NCBI GenBank assembly: GCA_964525675.1
Contig: CAZGJW010000002.1
Span: 1-64,000 of the forward strand
From: CAYSRJ01 sp964525675
GTDB lineage: Bacteria > Spirochaetota > B62-G9 > DRHN01
Length of the DNA stretch: 64,000 bases
Direction of reading: 5' to 3'
A program made the position numbers and the translations under genes. The notes below the pieces were generated by a model. That model saw only the letters and a list, made by a program, of their open reading frames with translations. It was not told the DNA's origin and ran no database searches. This document shows, piece after piece, positions 26,576-35,836 of the stretch; position 1 is the stretch's first letter; each line of letters starts with the position of its first letter.

Positions 26576-27427
26576 TTGAAAGTGAAGCCCTGGTTGTTGT
26601 TTCTACCCTCACTTGCATTGGTGATGTTCAATGCTTTTATCCCTACAGTTACTGTTATTTCCTATTCTTTGCACTACTATTTTCCATCAGTCCCGCCAGA
26701 GTATCTGGGTCTTGAACAATATCGGAGACTTTTAAGCGATCCGAATTTTCTCACTGCATTGTACAGGGGATTGCTTTTCTCTTTTGAATGTCTTGCTATC
26801 GAGGTGCCCCTTGGTCTCGCTATAGCAATGGTTCTTCCAAAAAAAGGAGTATTCGGAGGGGCTGCTCTTGCTGTTATCGCGATTCCACTGGTTATTCCCT
26901 GGATGACTGTCGGCCTCATGTGGAAATTGATGACTCAGCAGGTTGTTGGACCGATTCCATTTTTTCTTTCGAAATTGGGTATTGAGTTTGATATGTCCAG
27001 GCCGGTGCATGCTTTTCAAACCATTGTACTCATGGATGTCTGGCACTGGACTCCTCTCATTATTCTACTTATGTCCGCTGGATTGTCAGCATTACCGGAA
27101 GAATATTACGAGGCGGCGAAAATTGATGGGGCTCGGGCCGGAAGAATTTTCAGGTATGTGACTTTGCCAGGGCTTAAATCTCCGCTTCTTGTTTTGCTTC
27201 TCCTGAGATTTATTGACACATTCAAGATATACGATGAAGTATGGGTGCTCACATCCGGTGGCCCGGGTAATGCTACCACTTTTCTCAGTATTTTTACCGT
27301 GAGGTTGGGAATTGGAGCTTTCAATTTAGGCTATGGTTCAGCAGTATCATTAACATTTCTATATGTAGTGTTGACCTTCAGTTTTGTTTTGATGGTAGTT
27401 ATGACCAAGGGGAGGGGGGTAAAATAG
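26576..27427 (+). CDS. ABC transporter permease 1 (glycerol/polyol importer)
   Basis: A 283-residue MalF/UgpA-type permease with six membrane segments. The EAA loop that docks to the ATPase is EYYEAAKIDGARAGRIFRYV. Start TTG 26576 is supported by GAGG eight bases upstream and by the position of the first helix. It is 2 bp ahead of the second permease. The gene order permease-permease-DUF2160-binding protein-ATPase-ATPase has the same parts as the rhizobial glycerol importer GlpSTPQUV, so glycerol or another short polyol is a plausible substrate (inference). Confidence 0.85.
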   Translation: MKVKPWLLFLPSLALVMFNAFIPTVTVISYSLHYYFPSVPPEYLGLEQYRRLLSDPNFLTALYRGLLFSFECLAIEVPLGLAIAMVLPKKGVFGGAALAVIAIPLVIPWMTVGLMWKLMTQQVVGPIPFFLSKLGIEFDMSRPVHAFQTIVLMDVWHWTPLIILLMSAGLSALPEEYYEAAKIDGARAGRIFRYVTLPGLKSPLLVLLLLRFIDTFKIYDEVWVLTSGGPGNATTFLSIFTVRLGIGAFNLGYGSAVSLTFLYVVLTFSFVLMVVMTKGRGVK

Positions 27428-27429
27428 AC

Positions 27430-28239
27430 ATGAAAGAGCGGAACAAGCGGATTATCTTTACGATCATTATCTGTCTTTATCTTATCTTTACTCTCTTTCC
27501 TTTCTACTGGATGCTTAACACAGCTTTCAAGCACAAGGCTGAAGTTACGAGGGAACTTACCTTTTATCCACACCACTTTACGTTGGATTCTTTTAAACAG
27601 GTAATTAATAAACCCCTCTATAGAAGGGCACTCCTGAATTCGCTGTCAATTGCCTTTGGATCAGTTATACTCTGCTTGTCTGTTGGAATCTGGGCAGCAT
27701 ATGCATTCTCCCGTTATAGATTCCTGGGGGATAAGCATTTCTTCTTCTGGTTGATTACGAATCGTATGGCTCCTCCTGCGGTATTCGTTATTCCGTATTT
27801 TATGATATATTCCACGATCGGACTTTATGATACGCGTATAGGAGTAATATTGTCTCATACCCTGTTTAATTTACCGCTTACCATTTGGTTGCTTGTAGGG
27901 TTTATGAATGCCGTACCGACTGACCTTGATGAGGCTGCATTTGTTGATGGCTACACCTTCGTTGGTTATTTTAGAAAGATTTTTTTTCCAGTGATTGCAC
28001 CGGGTATCGGTGTTACGGCTTTTTTTCTTTTTATATTCTCCTGGTCAGAAATGTTGCTTGGTTCAGTGCTTACTGCTTCATCAGCTAAGCCTGTAACAGT
28101 CGCTTTACTGCAAAATGTATCCATGTTTGGTGTCGAATGGGGACTGATCGCCGCTGTTTCCATATTTGCGGTATTACCTGGAATAGTGGCAGTTGCTTTT
28201 GTAAGAAAATATATCGCGAGAGGTTTCCTTGTTGGGTAA
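27430..28239 (+). CDS. ABC transporter permease 2 (glycerol/polyol importer)
   Basis: A 269-residue MalG-type permease with six hydrophobic helices. FPFYWMLNTAFKHKAEV is the characteristic N-terminal motif and DLDEAAFVDGYTFVGYFRKI is the EAA loop. It pairs with the upstream permease to form the channel. It is followed after 11 bp by the small DUF2160-type protein, with AAGGAGG overlapping its stop codon. Confidence 0.88.
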   Translation: MKERNKRIIFTIIICLYLIFTLFPFYWMLNTAFKHKAEVTRELTFYPHHFTLDSFKQVINKPLYRRALLNSLSIAFGSVILCLSVGIWAAYAFSRYRFLGDKHFFFWLITNRMAPPAVFVIPYFMIYSTIGLYDTRIGVILSHTLFNLPLTIWLLVGFMNAVPTDLDEAAFVDGYTFVGYFRKIFFPVIAPGIGVTAFFLFIFSWSEMLLGSVLTASSAKPVTVALLQNVSMFGVEWGLIAAVSIFAVLPGIVAVAFVRKYIARGFLVG

Positions 28240-28250
28240 GGAGGTTAAGT

Positions 28251-28529
28251 TTGTTGCAAAATGTTTCTACAATTGTAAAAGGTGCTTTGTCTGCCGGTAT
28301 AGGGGTAACGGCAATGTTGAGTGTTCTTGCAATTTTTGTCGGTGAGACCGAGCTAAGACGGGGATTTTTACCCTGGCCAACAACATGGGGAGATCGGTTC
28401 TTTATTTCCCTGCTCATATTATTCCTCATTGGGTTACTATGGTTGAAGTTCATTGAACCCCTGCTTCCAATTTACGGTGCCTTGATTCTGAGTTTAATAA
28501 TTGGATTTTTCATCGTAAAGTATGGTTAG
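28251..28529 (+). CDS. DUF2160-type small membrane protein of the importer
   Basis: About 92 residues with two or three hydrophobic segments (GIGVTAMLSVLAIFVG, FISLLILFLIGLLWL and LILSLIIGFFIV) and the central RRGFLPWPTTWGDRFF motif. It matches the small integral membrane proteins found in glycerol ABC importer operons (GlpU of rhizobia). Start TTG 28251 (or 28254) is chosen because AAGGAGG lies 6-9 bases upstream. The biochemical role is not known; it may be an accessory of the permease pair. Confidence 0.7.
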   Translation: MLQNVSTIVKGALSAGIGVTAMLSVLAIFVGETELRRGFLPWPTTWGDRFFISLLILFLIGLLWLKFIEPLLPIYGALILSLIIGFFIVKYG

Positions 28530-28676
28530 AAGTATGGCTAAATGATGAGCACATGGTTTTTTGCCTGTGAGGGTGGGGTAAGGAAAATATTCTCGCATAT
28601 ATACTCAATGAAGGGAGGTGAAAATACGAAGTAGCATATTCACATTTAGAGTAAAAAACGTCAGGAGGAAAAACAT

Positions 28677-30236
28677 ATGAAAGTGACAAATCGATTTTTC
28701 TACTTTTTACTCATCGTCATGTTTGTTTGTACTGCGGTGGGTGTATCCTTCGCCGGAGGAGGAGAAGGAAAGGGTAAAGCGGAAGATGTTGCGAAATATT
28801 ATGCGGCTGCAGACAAATACGGAAAAACAGAGCAAGCTAAAAAGTTATACCGATGGTATGCGGATGCAGCGGCTCCCTACAGGGGTAAGACTGTCAAGAC
28901 TATTCTAGAGGCTCTGCCTCCTACGCAATATCTTGCGAACACGATTGCTCCAATGTTTATAGAGATCACCGGTATAAAGCTCATTGCTGAATTGGCTTCC
29001 AATGAGGAGGTTTACTCCAAGGAGATGCTTGAAGCTACAAGCCGTAGCGGGACCTACGATTTTTTCTACGATGATCAGGACATGATCGGTACCTGGAATA
29101 AAAGGAAAAGTATTGCCAATTTAACACAGCTCATGAAGGATCATCCTGAAATTATCGAACCCGAGCTGGATCTGGATGATTTTATTGATGCGGTTATAAA
29201 CATGTATACAGATACCGAAGGGAACCTCTGGAACCTGCCTATGGAACAATACCCGAAAGTATACATCTATCGGTCAGACCTTTTTGAAGATCCGCAGGAA
29301 AAGGCAGCATTTAAGAAGAAATACGGTTGGGATCTCAGGCCGGCAAGAACCTACGATGAATACACCGAAATTGCAGAATTCTTTACCAGGCCGGAGGAGA
29401 ATCTGTATGGACATGCCTGTGCCGGGAGAAGACACCCTGCGCTTGCTTATGAATGGACTGAAGCGCTCTTTCTTCAAGCTGGGGTATGCAGTCCTGGCAT
29501 CCCTTGGGGGCGGCCGATATGCGGCTGGGGCATAAAGATCAATGAAAATAATAAGATGGCTGGATGCTCCGTTTCAACAGGGGGGACGATCAACGATCCT
29601 AAAATGGTAGAATTCTTCACTATGTACAAGAACCTGATCGATAATTTTGCACCTCCCGGTATTCTCGAGTTCATCTGGGAAGAGGAGGCAGAAAGTTTCA
29701 AGGCGGGTACAGTTGCACAAATTCCAAATTTTTATTCGCAGTTAACTCCAACCCTGGCTGCATCTGATTCGGCGGTTGTTGGTAAATTTAAAGTCACTAT
29801 GCCGCCAACAACCGGGTACTGGAAAGAAGGGATGGCCCGGGGTTACTGGGATTCAGCAGGTTTTATTATTCCTGCAGCGTCGAAAAATGTAGAGCCTTCA
29901 TTCTTGTTTGCCCAATTTGTCGTTTCAAAGGCTCATGAGCTTGAAAGGGCAAAGAATGTTGGCTGCACGGTGAGAAAGTCGGTTCTCGCATCACCCGATC
30001 TTGCTGAAACAGATAGGAAACTAGGTGGTCTGATCAGTTTACAAAAAAGCCCGGAAGCACTTACTTACACCGGAACTGATCCTGCTATCGAGGAATATGC
30101 CGCCATGCTTGAGATAATATACTCTGATATTCATAGAGGGTTGACAGGTGAATGGTCTCCAAAAGAAACCTTGGACACCCTGGCAAACGAACTGGACACC
30201 GAGTTGGGCAGGATGGGTTATCCAATTGGAAAGTGA
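28677..30236 (+). CDS. ABC transporter substrate-binding protein (glycerol/polyol type)
   Basis: A 519-residue exported protein. Residues 6-26 form the signal sequence (FFYFLLIVMFVCTAVGVSFA). The mature protein has the large two-lobed fold of family-1 extracellular binding proteins: YRGKTVKTILEALPPTQYL, TYDFFYDDQDMIG, and WNLPMEQYPKVYIYRSDLF. It is longer than maltose-type proteins, as are glycerol-importer GlpV-type proteins. AGGAGG lies 9 bases upstream of the ATG. A 26-bp palindrome after the stop separates it from the ATPase genes. Confidence 0.85.
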   Translation: MKVTNRFFYFLLIVMFVCTAVGVSFAGGGEGKGKAEDVAKYYAAADKYGKTEQAKKLYRWYADAAAPYRGKTVKTILEALPPTQYLANTIAPMFIEITGIKLIAELASNEEVYSKEMLEATSRSGTYDFFYDDQDMIGTWNKRKSIANLTQLMKDHPEIIEPELDLDDFIDAVINMYTDTEGNLWNLPMEQYPKVYIYRSDLFEDPQEKAAFKKKYGWDLRPARTYDEYTEIAEFFTRPEENLYGHACAGRRHPALAYEWTEALFLQAGVCSPGIPWGRPICGWGIKINENNKMAGCSVSTGGTINDPKMVEFFTMYKNLIDNFAPPGILEFIWEEEAESFKAGTVAQIPNFYSQLTPTLAASDSAVVGKFKVTMPPTTGYWKEGMARGYWDSAGFIIPAASKNVEPSFLFAQFVVSKAHELERAKNVGCTVRKSVLASPDLAETDRKLGGLISLQKSPEALTYTGTDPAIEEYAAMLEIIYSDIHRGLTGEWSPKETLDTLANELDTELGRMGYPIGK

Positions 30237-30260
30237 GCGTGTTAACTGATTATGATGAAA

Positions 30261-30286
30261 CCGGTGAGCCATATATGGCTCACCGG
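30261..30286. promoter_or_regulatory. 26-bp perfect palindrome (mRNA stem-loop)
   Basis: CCGGTGAGCCATA is followed immediately by its own reverse complement. As RNA it gives an 11- to 12-bp GC-rich stem with a tiny loop and no T-run, so it is more likely to stabilise the 3' end of the binding-protein message than to terminate. It lies 24 bp after the stop codon and 65 bp before the first ATPase gene. Confidence 0.65.
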
Positions 30287-30351
30287 GTTCTTATAGGTAA
30301 AATAGTTTGAATAACATGAAGGACGATATAGTTTATAAAAAGGTAAGGTAA

Positions 30352-31467
30352 ATGGCATCAGTACGATTGGAAAACATTTCTAAGTCCTTTATCGGCAAAA
30401 AAAATGTGCTGAAAGATATTTCCCTGGAGGTGACTGACCGTAGTGTGACGTCCCTCCTGGCTCCAACAGGATTTGGAAAAACGACCATTTTAAGGATAAT
30501 TGCGGGTGTTGAGAAACCTGATACAGGAAGAGTCTACTTCGGAGATAAGGATGTCACAGAGATGCCAACTCAGAAGAGAAATGTAGCGATGGTATTTCAA
30601 AGTTTTGCACTCTATCCGAATATGACTGTGTATGCAAACATTGCCTCTCCCTTGAAAATTATGGGGCTTGATCAAACTGATATCGATGAAAGAGTAACAA
30701 ACCAGGTGGAGTCTTTGAAGATCCAAGATCTTCTAAGTAAAACTCCACATGAATTGAGCGGTGGAGAGAGACAAAGAGTAGCAATTGCACGTGCTCTGGT
30801 CAAGGGGGCTGATGTTTATCTAATGGATGAGCCACTCACAAATCTTGACTACAAGATCCGTGAGAGCATGCGAATGGAGCTGAAAGAGATCTTTCGTGAG
30901 ATAAAGGGAAGCATCATATTTGCGACGCCGGATCCAAGGGAGGTTTTATCAATGTCTACTCATGTAGCATTTCTGCAAAATGGTACAATTGGACAGTACG
31001 GTACTACGCTCGATGTGTATAATCAGCCGAAAAACGTTGAGGTGGGTACTTACTATGGATATCCTCCCATGAACATTTTTGATGGTCAATTTGTCGAGAA
31101 AGACGGTAAATGTTTTTTGCGTGTTTTTGAAGAGATCGATTTGGATATAACTCACATGAAAGACCTTTTCAAAACTGAGAAAATATTCGATGTAGGTTTG
31201 CGGCCAAATGAAATTCGTATGAAGGATAGGTTTCAGAATGGGATGATTTCATTTTTACCAACTGTCCTGCTGAGCGAGGTTATTGGTTCTGAGACTATTG
31301 TTTATATGAAATATAAGGATGTAGAGATGAAAATGTTGGTTTCAAGATTGATTAAGTACGAGGGAAAGAAGATTGAGGTATGTTTTGATCCTTCAAATCT
31401 CTATATATTCGGGAAACAGACGAACAGACTGATCGGCAAATATATAACAAACGTGGAGAGAAAGTAG
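30352..31467 (+). CDS. ABC transporter ATPase 1 with altered H-loop
   Basis: A 371-residue MalK-type ATPase with a C-terminal TOBE-like region. Walker A is APTGFGKTT (first Gly replaced by Ala), Q-loop VFQSFALYP, signature LSGGERQRVAIARAL, Walker B VYLMDEPLTNLD. At the H-loop the usual T-H-D is T-P-D (IIFATPDPREVL), so the His that positions the gamma phosphate is missing. Two bp separate it from ATPase 2. With that protein it should form a heterodimer whose two ATP sites differ (see findings). Substrate as for the operon, probably glycerol or a polyol. Confidence 0.88.
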   Translation: MASVRLENISKSFIGKKNVLKDISLEVTDRSVTSLLAPTGFGKTTILRIIAGVEKPDTGRVYFGDKDVTEMPTQKRNVAMVFQSFALYPNMTVYANIASPLKIMGLDQTDIDERVTNQVESLKIQDLLSKTPHELSGGERQRVAIARALVKGADVYLMDEPLTNLDYKIRESMRMELKEIFREIKGSIIFATPDPREVLSMSTHVAFLQNGTIGQYGTTLDVYNQPKNVEVGTYYGYPPMNIFDGQFVEKDGKCFLRVFEEIDLDITHMKDLFKTEKIFDVGLRPNEIRMKDRFQNGMISFLPTVLLSEVIGSETIVYMKYKDVEMKMLVSRLIKYEGKKIEVCFDPSNLYIFGKQTNRLIGKYITNVERK

Positions 31468-31469
31468 CC

Positions 31470-32531
31470 ATGGCCGAGATTCATCTTGAAAATATTTCAC
31501 ACAACTATGGTGGTAAGGTTTTGGCAGTCAAGAATGTTTCCATCACATTTCCCGATGGGTCGAACAATGCCTTGCTTGGGCCATCTGGATGTGGAAAAAC
31601 AACTCTTATGAAGATTATAGCGGGCTTGTTAAAACCAACTGAGGGCAGAGTTTATTTTGATGGAAAAGATGTGACGGATCTTTCTGCGCAGGACAGAAAC
31701 ATTGCCATGGTTTTTCAGTTTCCTGTGATCTATGACATGACAGTATTCGACAACCTGATGTTCCCCCTCCTGAGTCGAAAAATTCCTAAGAAACAGGCTC
31801 GAGAACAGGTAATGGAAATAGCAGATGTTCTCAACTTAACCTCCTTGTTCAAAACGCGATCAAAGGATCTGGATATGGGAGCCAGACAGAGAGTGACTCT
31901 GGGAAGAGCTCTGGTGAGAAAACCGAGTGCTTTCCTCATGGATGAGCCGCTTTCAAGTATTGAGCCCGAAGGGAAATGGCATCTCAAGATGAAAATACGA
32001 GAGATTCAGGAAACACTTGAGCAAACTTTAATATATGTAACTCATGATCAATCCGAAGCACTTACCCTGGCAGATCAGATCGTTGTCATGAACGAGGGAG
32101 AATTTTTACAATACGCATCAACGGATACAATCTATGAAGAACCGAGTAACACCTTTGTGGGGTATTTTATCGGTGATCCTGGGATGAATTTCATAAACTG
32201 TACTCTAAAGGGTAATAGCCTGGATTGTGAAAACTTCAATTTTGATGTATCTAAATTTTCGCTTGAAAAATATGGAGAGAATTTTAAATTAGGCATCAGG
32301 CCTGAACACCTTCAGGTAAGCAGTCATGAGCAGAAAAATTGGATTCCCTCCAAATTAAAAACCGTAGAAAACCTCGGGAATATGCAAATACTACATATAT
32401 TTTCTGGTAAGCACGATATTAAAGCAAAAATGGAATCTTTTGAATTATCAGGTGATGGAAACGTGTGGATTCATTTACCGAATGATAAAGTTAGGATTTT
32501 TAAAGAGACCGGTGAGCTTGTAATTGTTTAG
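31470..32531 (+). CDS. ABC transporter ATPase 2 with altered signature motif
   Basis: A 353-residue MalK-type ATPase. Walker A GPSGCGKTT, Q-loop VFQFPVIYD, Walker B FLMDEP and H-loop YVTHDQSEAL are normal. The signature is LDMGARQRV in place of LSGGQ, and the D-loop reads SSIEP in place of SNLD. The C-terminal part from about residue 240 is TOBE-like (LGIRPEHLQV). These changes affect only the site formed together with the Walker A of ATPase 1. It is the last gene of the importer operon and converges with the kinase gene. Confidence 0.88.
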   Translation: MAEIHLENISHNYGGKVLAVKNVSITFPDGSNNALLGPSGCGKTTLMKIIAGLLKPTEGRVYFDGKDVTDLSAQDRNIAMVFQFPVIYDMTVFDNLMFPLLSRKIPKKQAREQVMEIADVLNLTSLFKTRSKDLDMGARQRVTLGRALVRKPSAFLMDEPLSSIEPEGKWHLKMKIREIQETLEQTLIYVTHDQSEALTLADQIVVMNEGEFLQYASTDTIYEEPSNTFVGYFIGDPGMNFINCTLKGNSLDCENFNFDVSKFSLEKYGENFKLGIRPEHLQVSSHEQKNWIPSKLKTVENLGNMQILHIFSGKHDIKAKMESFELSGDGNVWIHLPNDKVRIFKETGELVIV

Positions 32532-32656
32532 TATTGCATACATAACATTCCGTCAGGTGATTACCTGTATTCAATACACATTGATCCTTTTATGTCGTTA
32601 TTCTCTAATATCTGAGAGACCTCGAAAAAACTTACTCGTATATTAAACATTGTTCT

Positions 32657-34222
32657 TTAACTTAACAAAATATTGGTTTCATGCCTGAGCATGTCATGCA
32701 TGAGATCGCGAAGTCTAAAGTAGGTCTCTATGTACTTGTCCGTATAGTAACGGTAGGACTCATATCGCTCTCTATCGGGTTCGATTTTCAATCGAATTCT
32801 CACCATACTCTTTACAGCTTCCTCTAAACTTTTAAACACTCCGGCACCATATGATGCCAATATTGCATCGCCAAGCAGAGGTGCATTTGGGTCCTCGGTA
32901 AGAAAAATTGGTAGACCAAGTACATCGCTATGGATTTGCATCCACAATTCACTGTTTGTCGGGCCGCCGCAAACATAAATCCCTTCGGGTTCGAAGCCAG
33001 CTTCCCGGAAAAAACGAACGATGTATTCAGTACCATAAGCAACACCTTCCATTATAGCCCGATAAAGATGAGCAGGTGTATGTTTCAACGAAAATCCCCA
33101 AACAGCACCACGGGCCTGTGAATCGGTGACGGGATTTCTATTGCCCTGCCAGTAATTAAGGAGTATCAGTCCATCCGAACCTATTTTCACTTTCTTTGCA
33201 AGTTGACTCATATATTCGTAGAGCTCAAGCCCCTTTTTCTTTGCATTTCTTTGATATTCCCGGCCTATGAAGTTGTCCTTGAACCATTTGAGTACAGAAC
33301 CGGTTGAGATCTGAGAACCTTCAACAGCACACAATCCCTGTATAACCGCATCGGGAAATGCCCCGAATATTCCCTCCTTATGAATCTCCTCCTCAGATAA
33401 ACCGAGCATAACATGTGATGATCCTGTTATAAGTGCAACTCTTCCCTGCCTAACAACCCCCAACCCTATCATTCCAGTAAAGGCGTCAGCACCTCCCTGA
33501 ATTACAATTGTACTGGTAGAAAGGCCTGTTTTCTTTGCCACGTTTGGGAGTATTGTACCGATCGGTTCACCAAGTTGCAGAATGTTTTCAGGAAACCGTT
33601 TTATTAAATCATCGAGGCCAATGGAATTATAAAATTTATAGGGCCAACCTCCACAGCGTGTATTATAGTACCAGCGTATGGTGACGTTGTTTATACTTCC
33701 TACGTAATTTCCGGTAATACGATAGTTGATGTAATCCTGCAACTCACAGATGTAACGTGCATGGTCGTAAATCTCACGCTGGTTCTCCTTCAGCCATAAC
33801 GCCTTGGACGGCATCCATTCGGCGGATACTCTTCCGAAACCGTTATACTTCAAAGAATCTGAGCCGCATTTTGCAATTCGCTCAGCCTGTTTGAAAGCCC
33901 GCACATCCATCCATAAAAGTGCATTTCGTAACGGTTGAAAATGTTTATCCAGAGCCAGTACGGTGCAGGAAGTGCTGTCCATACATAGGCTTGGTATCTG
34001 TTCTGGCTTTACACCTGATTCGTCAAGCAATGCTCTGATCACTTGAATAAATGCATCCCACCATTCATCTGGGTTCTGCTCAGCCCAACCGGAATAGGGA
34101 AATGTAGTTTTATATATACGTGTTTTTGAATGAATCATTTTGCCATGTTTATTAAAAAATGCAGCACGGAGGGATTCTGTGCCGAAATCAAGTGCGAGAA
34201 AATAAATGTTATCGTCATTCAT
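32657..34222 (-). CDS. FGGY-family carbohydrate kinase
   Basis: A 521-residue sugar kinase. The N-terminal phosphate loop is FLALDFGTESLRAAFF; SGWAEQNPDEWW and CMDSTSCTVLALD follow; GGADAFTGMIGLG carries the catalytic Asp; and YVCGGPTNSELWMQIHSDVLG is the second FGGY signature, here given in part. It phosphorylates a polyol or ketose; similarity to glycerol kinase, ribulokinase and xylulokinase does not settle which. It faces the importer operon convergently, 125 bp away, and would act on its substrate. Its promoter should lie in 34223-34525. Confidence 0.85.
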   Translation of the reverse strand: MNDDNIYFLALDFGTESLRAAFFNKHGKMIHSKTRIYKTTFPYSGWAEQNPDEWWDAFIQVIRALLDESGVKPEQIPSLCMDSTSCTVLALDKHFQPLRNALLWMDVRAFKQAERIAKCGSDSLKYNGFGRVSAEWMPSKALWLKENQREIYDHARYICELQDYINYRITGNYVGSINNVTIRWYYNTRCGGWPYKFYNSIGLDDLIKRFPENILQLGEPIGTILPNVAKKTGLSTSTIVIQGGADAFTGMIGLGVVRQGRVALITGSSHVMLGLSEEEIHKEGIFGAFPDAVIQGLCAVEGSQISTGSVLKWFKDNFIGREYQRNAKKKGLELYEYMSQLAKKVKIGSDGLILLNYWQGNRNPVTDSQARGAVWGFSLKHTPAHLYRAIMEGVAYGTEYIVRFFREAGFEPEGIYVCGGPTNSELWMQIHSDVLGLPIFLTEDPNAPLLGDAILASYGAGVFKSLEEAVKSMVRIRLKIEPDRERYESYRYYTDKYIETYFRLRDLMHDMLRHETNILLS

Positions 34223-34525
34223 AGGTCTGCAAATTCCTTATACATTGAATGTTTTTATATCTGGTTTTATCAAGTAACCTAATTTTTTTATTTACTATTG
34301 TGATATAGTAGTATATTCGCAATTCGTTTGATTAACTTTAAAATACAAGTATTTTTAAGTCAAGAAATCATAACGTATTTTAAGATAAGATTTTGATAGT
34401 AGTATCAAATTATTTATTTTATGGTCAGTAAAACCCTTGAGTGAGATAGTATTGTAAAAACTGATGTTGAGATACAATTTTAGTTGTCGGCCATTCTTAT
34501 TTCAAGATGAATTAATTGAAGGATT
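34223..34525. other. AT-rich divergent intergenic region
   Basis: No gene or clear repeat is visible in these 303 bp. It must carry promoters for the kinase (leftward) and the Cys-rich protein (rightward); several TATAAT-like hexamers are present, but the base composition makes any single choice unreliable. Confidence 0.4.
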
Positions 34526-35059
34526 TTGCATGTGGTCAGTACGGTAAAAACGTTTCATCAACCAGATAAACGCCTTGCAGCAGTTTGTGGATTATTTTGT
34601 CCATCATGTACAATCTACATTGCTACAACTGAAGAACCTGAAAGACTTAAACTAATTGCAGATCGTCGCAACCTTCCAATTGACAAAGTACGCTGTTACG
34701 GATGTAGGGTTTCTATTCGTTATCCTTTCTGTGAAACATGTAAAATGTCCGAGTGTTCTAAAAATAAAGAGATTGATTTTTGTGTGGAATGTAAAGAGTT
34801 TCCCTGTGATGATTTGAAACGTTTTCAAGCTGCACGCCCACATAGAATAGAACTATGGCAAGCACAAAAACAGATATATGAATCCGGGTACGAGATGTGG
34901 TACATTGATATGCTTAAACATTATAGTTGTCCTGTATGTGGCACTATAAATTCTGCTTATGATTTATCGTGCAGGAATTGTGGAGAAACTCCAAGCTGTC
35001 CCTATGTTAAAATCCACCAGCAGAAGATTATCCATTATGTAAAAAACATGGAATTTTAA
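34526..35059 (+). CDS. DUF3795-type cysteine-rich protein
   Basis: About 177 residues with many paired Cys: CGLFCPSCTIY near the start, VRCYGCRV, FCETCKMSECSKNKEIDFC, CKEFPCDDL, then a C-terminal zinc-ribbon-like module CPVCGT ... CRNCGETPSCPY. The first part matches the DUF3795 family of presumed zinc-binding proteins; the ribbon is an extra. Function unknown. The start may be TTG 34526 or GTG 34532, both just after GAAGGA. It stands alone between divergent and convergent genes. Confidence 0.7.
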   Translation: MHVVSTVKTFHQPDKRLAAVCGLFCPSCTIYIATTEEPERLKLIADRRNLPIDKVRCYGCRVSIRYPFCETCKMSECSKNKEIDFCVECKEFPCDDLKRFQAARPHRIELWQAQKQIYESGYEMWYIDMLKHYSCPVCGTINSAYDLSCRNCGETPSCPYVKIHQQKIIHYVKNMEF

Positions 35060-35117
35060 TATAGATGATAAACTTGTCGATTAGAATCATTCAGGTGTGA
35101 GAATGAAAAATGCAGGC

Positions 35118-35807
35118 TCATTCTCCAATAATGCCTGGTCTGAGCCGCGTGATCGGCCTGGTGAGGTAGATAAATGGGGTGTCGAGCGCGGCGACGATTA
35201 CCTTCAGTATATATGTGGAGAGCATGATACCGAGCACGACTTTTGTTTCATAAACACCTGCAAAGGCAGCGGTGCAGAAAATAAGGGTGTCCACCGCCTG
35301 GGATGTCCAGGTGGAGCCGTTGTTCCTCAGCCAGAGCTGCCTTGGAAACCGCCGCCTGATCAGCTCATAGCTCAAAACATCCAGGTTCTGTGAAACGATA
35401 TACGCAGCCATCGATGCCGCTATAATCCTCCACATAGGGGTGAAGAGCTGTTCCATCGGCTTGTGGTAGAGGTCCCAGCTTGCAGGTTCAAAGAGAAGGA
35501 TGAAGCGGGATGAAATAAGGAACAGAAGAGATATGAAAAACCCCAGCAATACCGCCTGCCGGGCCTCCTTCGGCCCGTAGTACTCGCACAGAATGTCCGT
35601 ACCCAGAAAAATCGATGCATACAAAACATTTCCGCCGGTGGCGTCGATACCGAAAAGAACCATACCCTTCAGCACGAAGAGGTTCATCATAATGACGTTG
35701 GCGGCGATGATTGCAACAATTCCGATCCTTCCCCAGATAGTGAACGCACTGAGCAGGAGGATGAGGTCTGTTATAATCCACGCAAGGTAAATGAGATTGT
35801 TGTACAT
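35118..35807 (-). CDS. VUT/YhhQ-family transporter (queuosine precursor type)
   Basis: A 229-residue membrane protein with six hydrophobic segments. GGNVLYASIFLGTDILCEYYG and RIIAASMAAYIVSQNLDV carry the family's conserved Asp, Glu, Tyr and Gln residues, and STWTSQAVDTLIFC is the C-terminal motif. Members of this family import preQ0/preQ1 for tRNA queuosine synthesis; no other queuosine gene is in the window, so that role is from the family only. A strong hairpin lies directly upstream (35816-35836). Confidence 0.85.
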   Translation of the reverse strand: MYNNLIYLAWIITDLILLLSAFTIWGRIGIVAIIAANVIMMNLFVLKGMVLFGIDATGGNVLYASIFLGTDILCEYYGPKEARQAVLLGFFISLLFLISSRFILLFEPASWDLYHKPMEQLFTPMWRIIAASMAAYIVSQNLDVLSYELIRRRFPRQLWLRNNGSTWTSQAVDTLIFCTAAFAGVYETKVVLGIMLSTYILKVIVAALDTPFIYLTRPITRLRPGIIGE

Positions 35808-35815
35808 GCGGCCAC

Positions 35816-35836
35816 CCTGACACGTGTGGTGTCAGG
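35816..35836 (-). promoter_or_regulatory. Hairpin next to the ribosome binding site of the YhhQ-type gene
   Basis: CCTGACAC pairs perfectly with GTGTCAGG around a 5-nt loop. On the minus strand the 3' arm runs into GGGTGG, the likely Shine-Dalgarno, and the start codon follows about 9 nt after the stem. It could hinder translation initiation. It does not match the preQ1-I consensus that I know. Confidence 0.4.
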
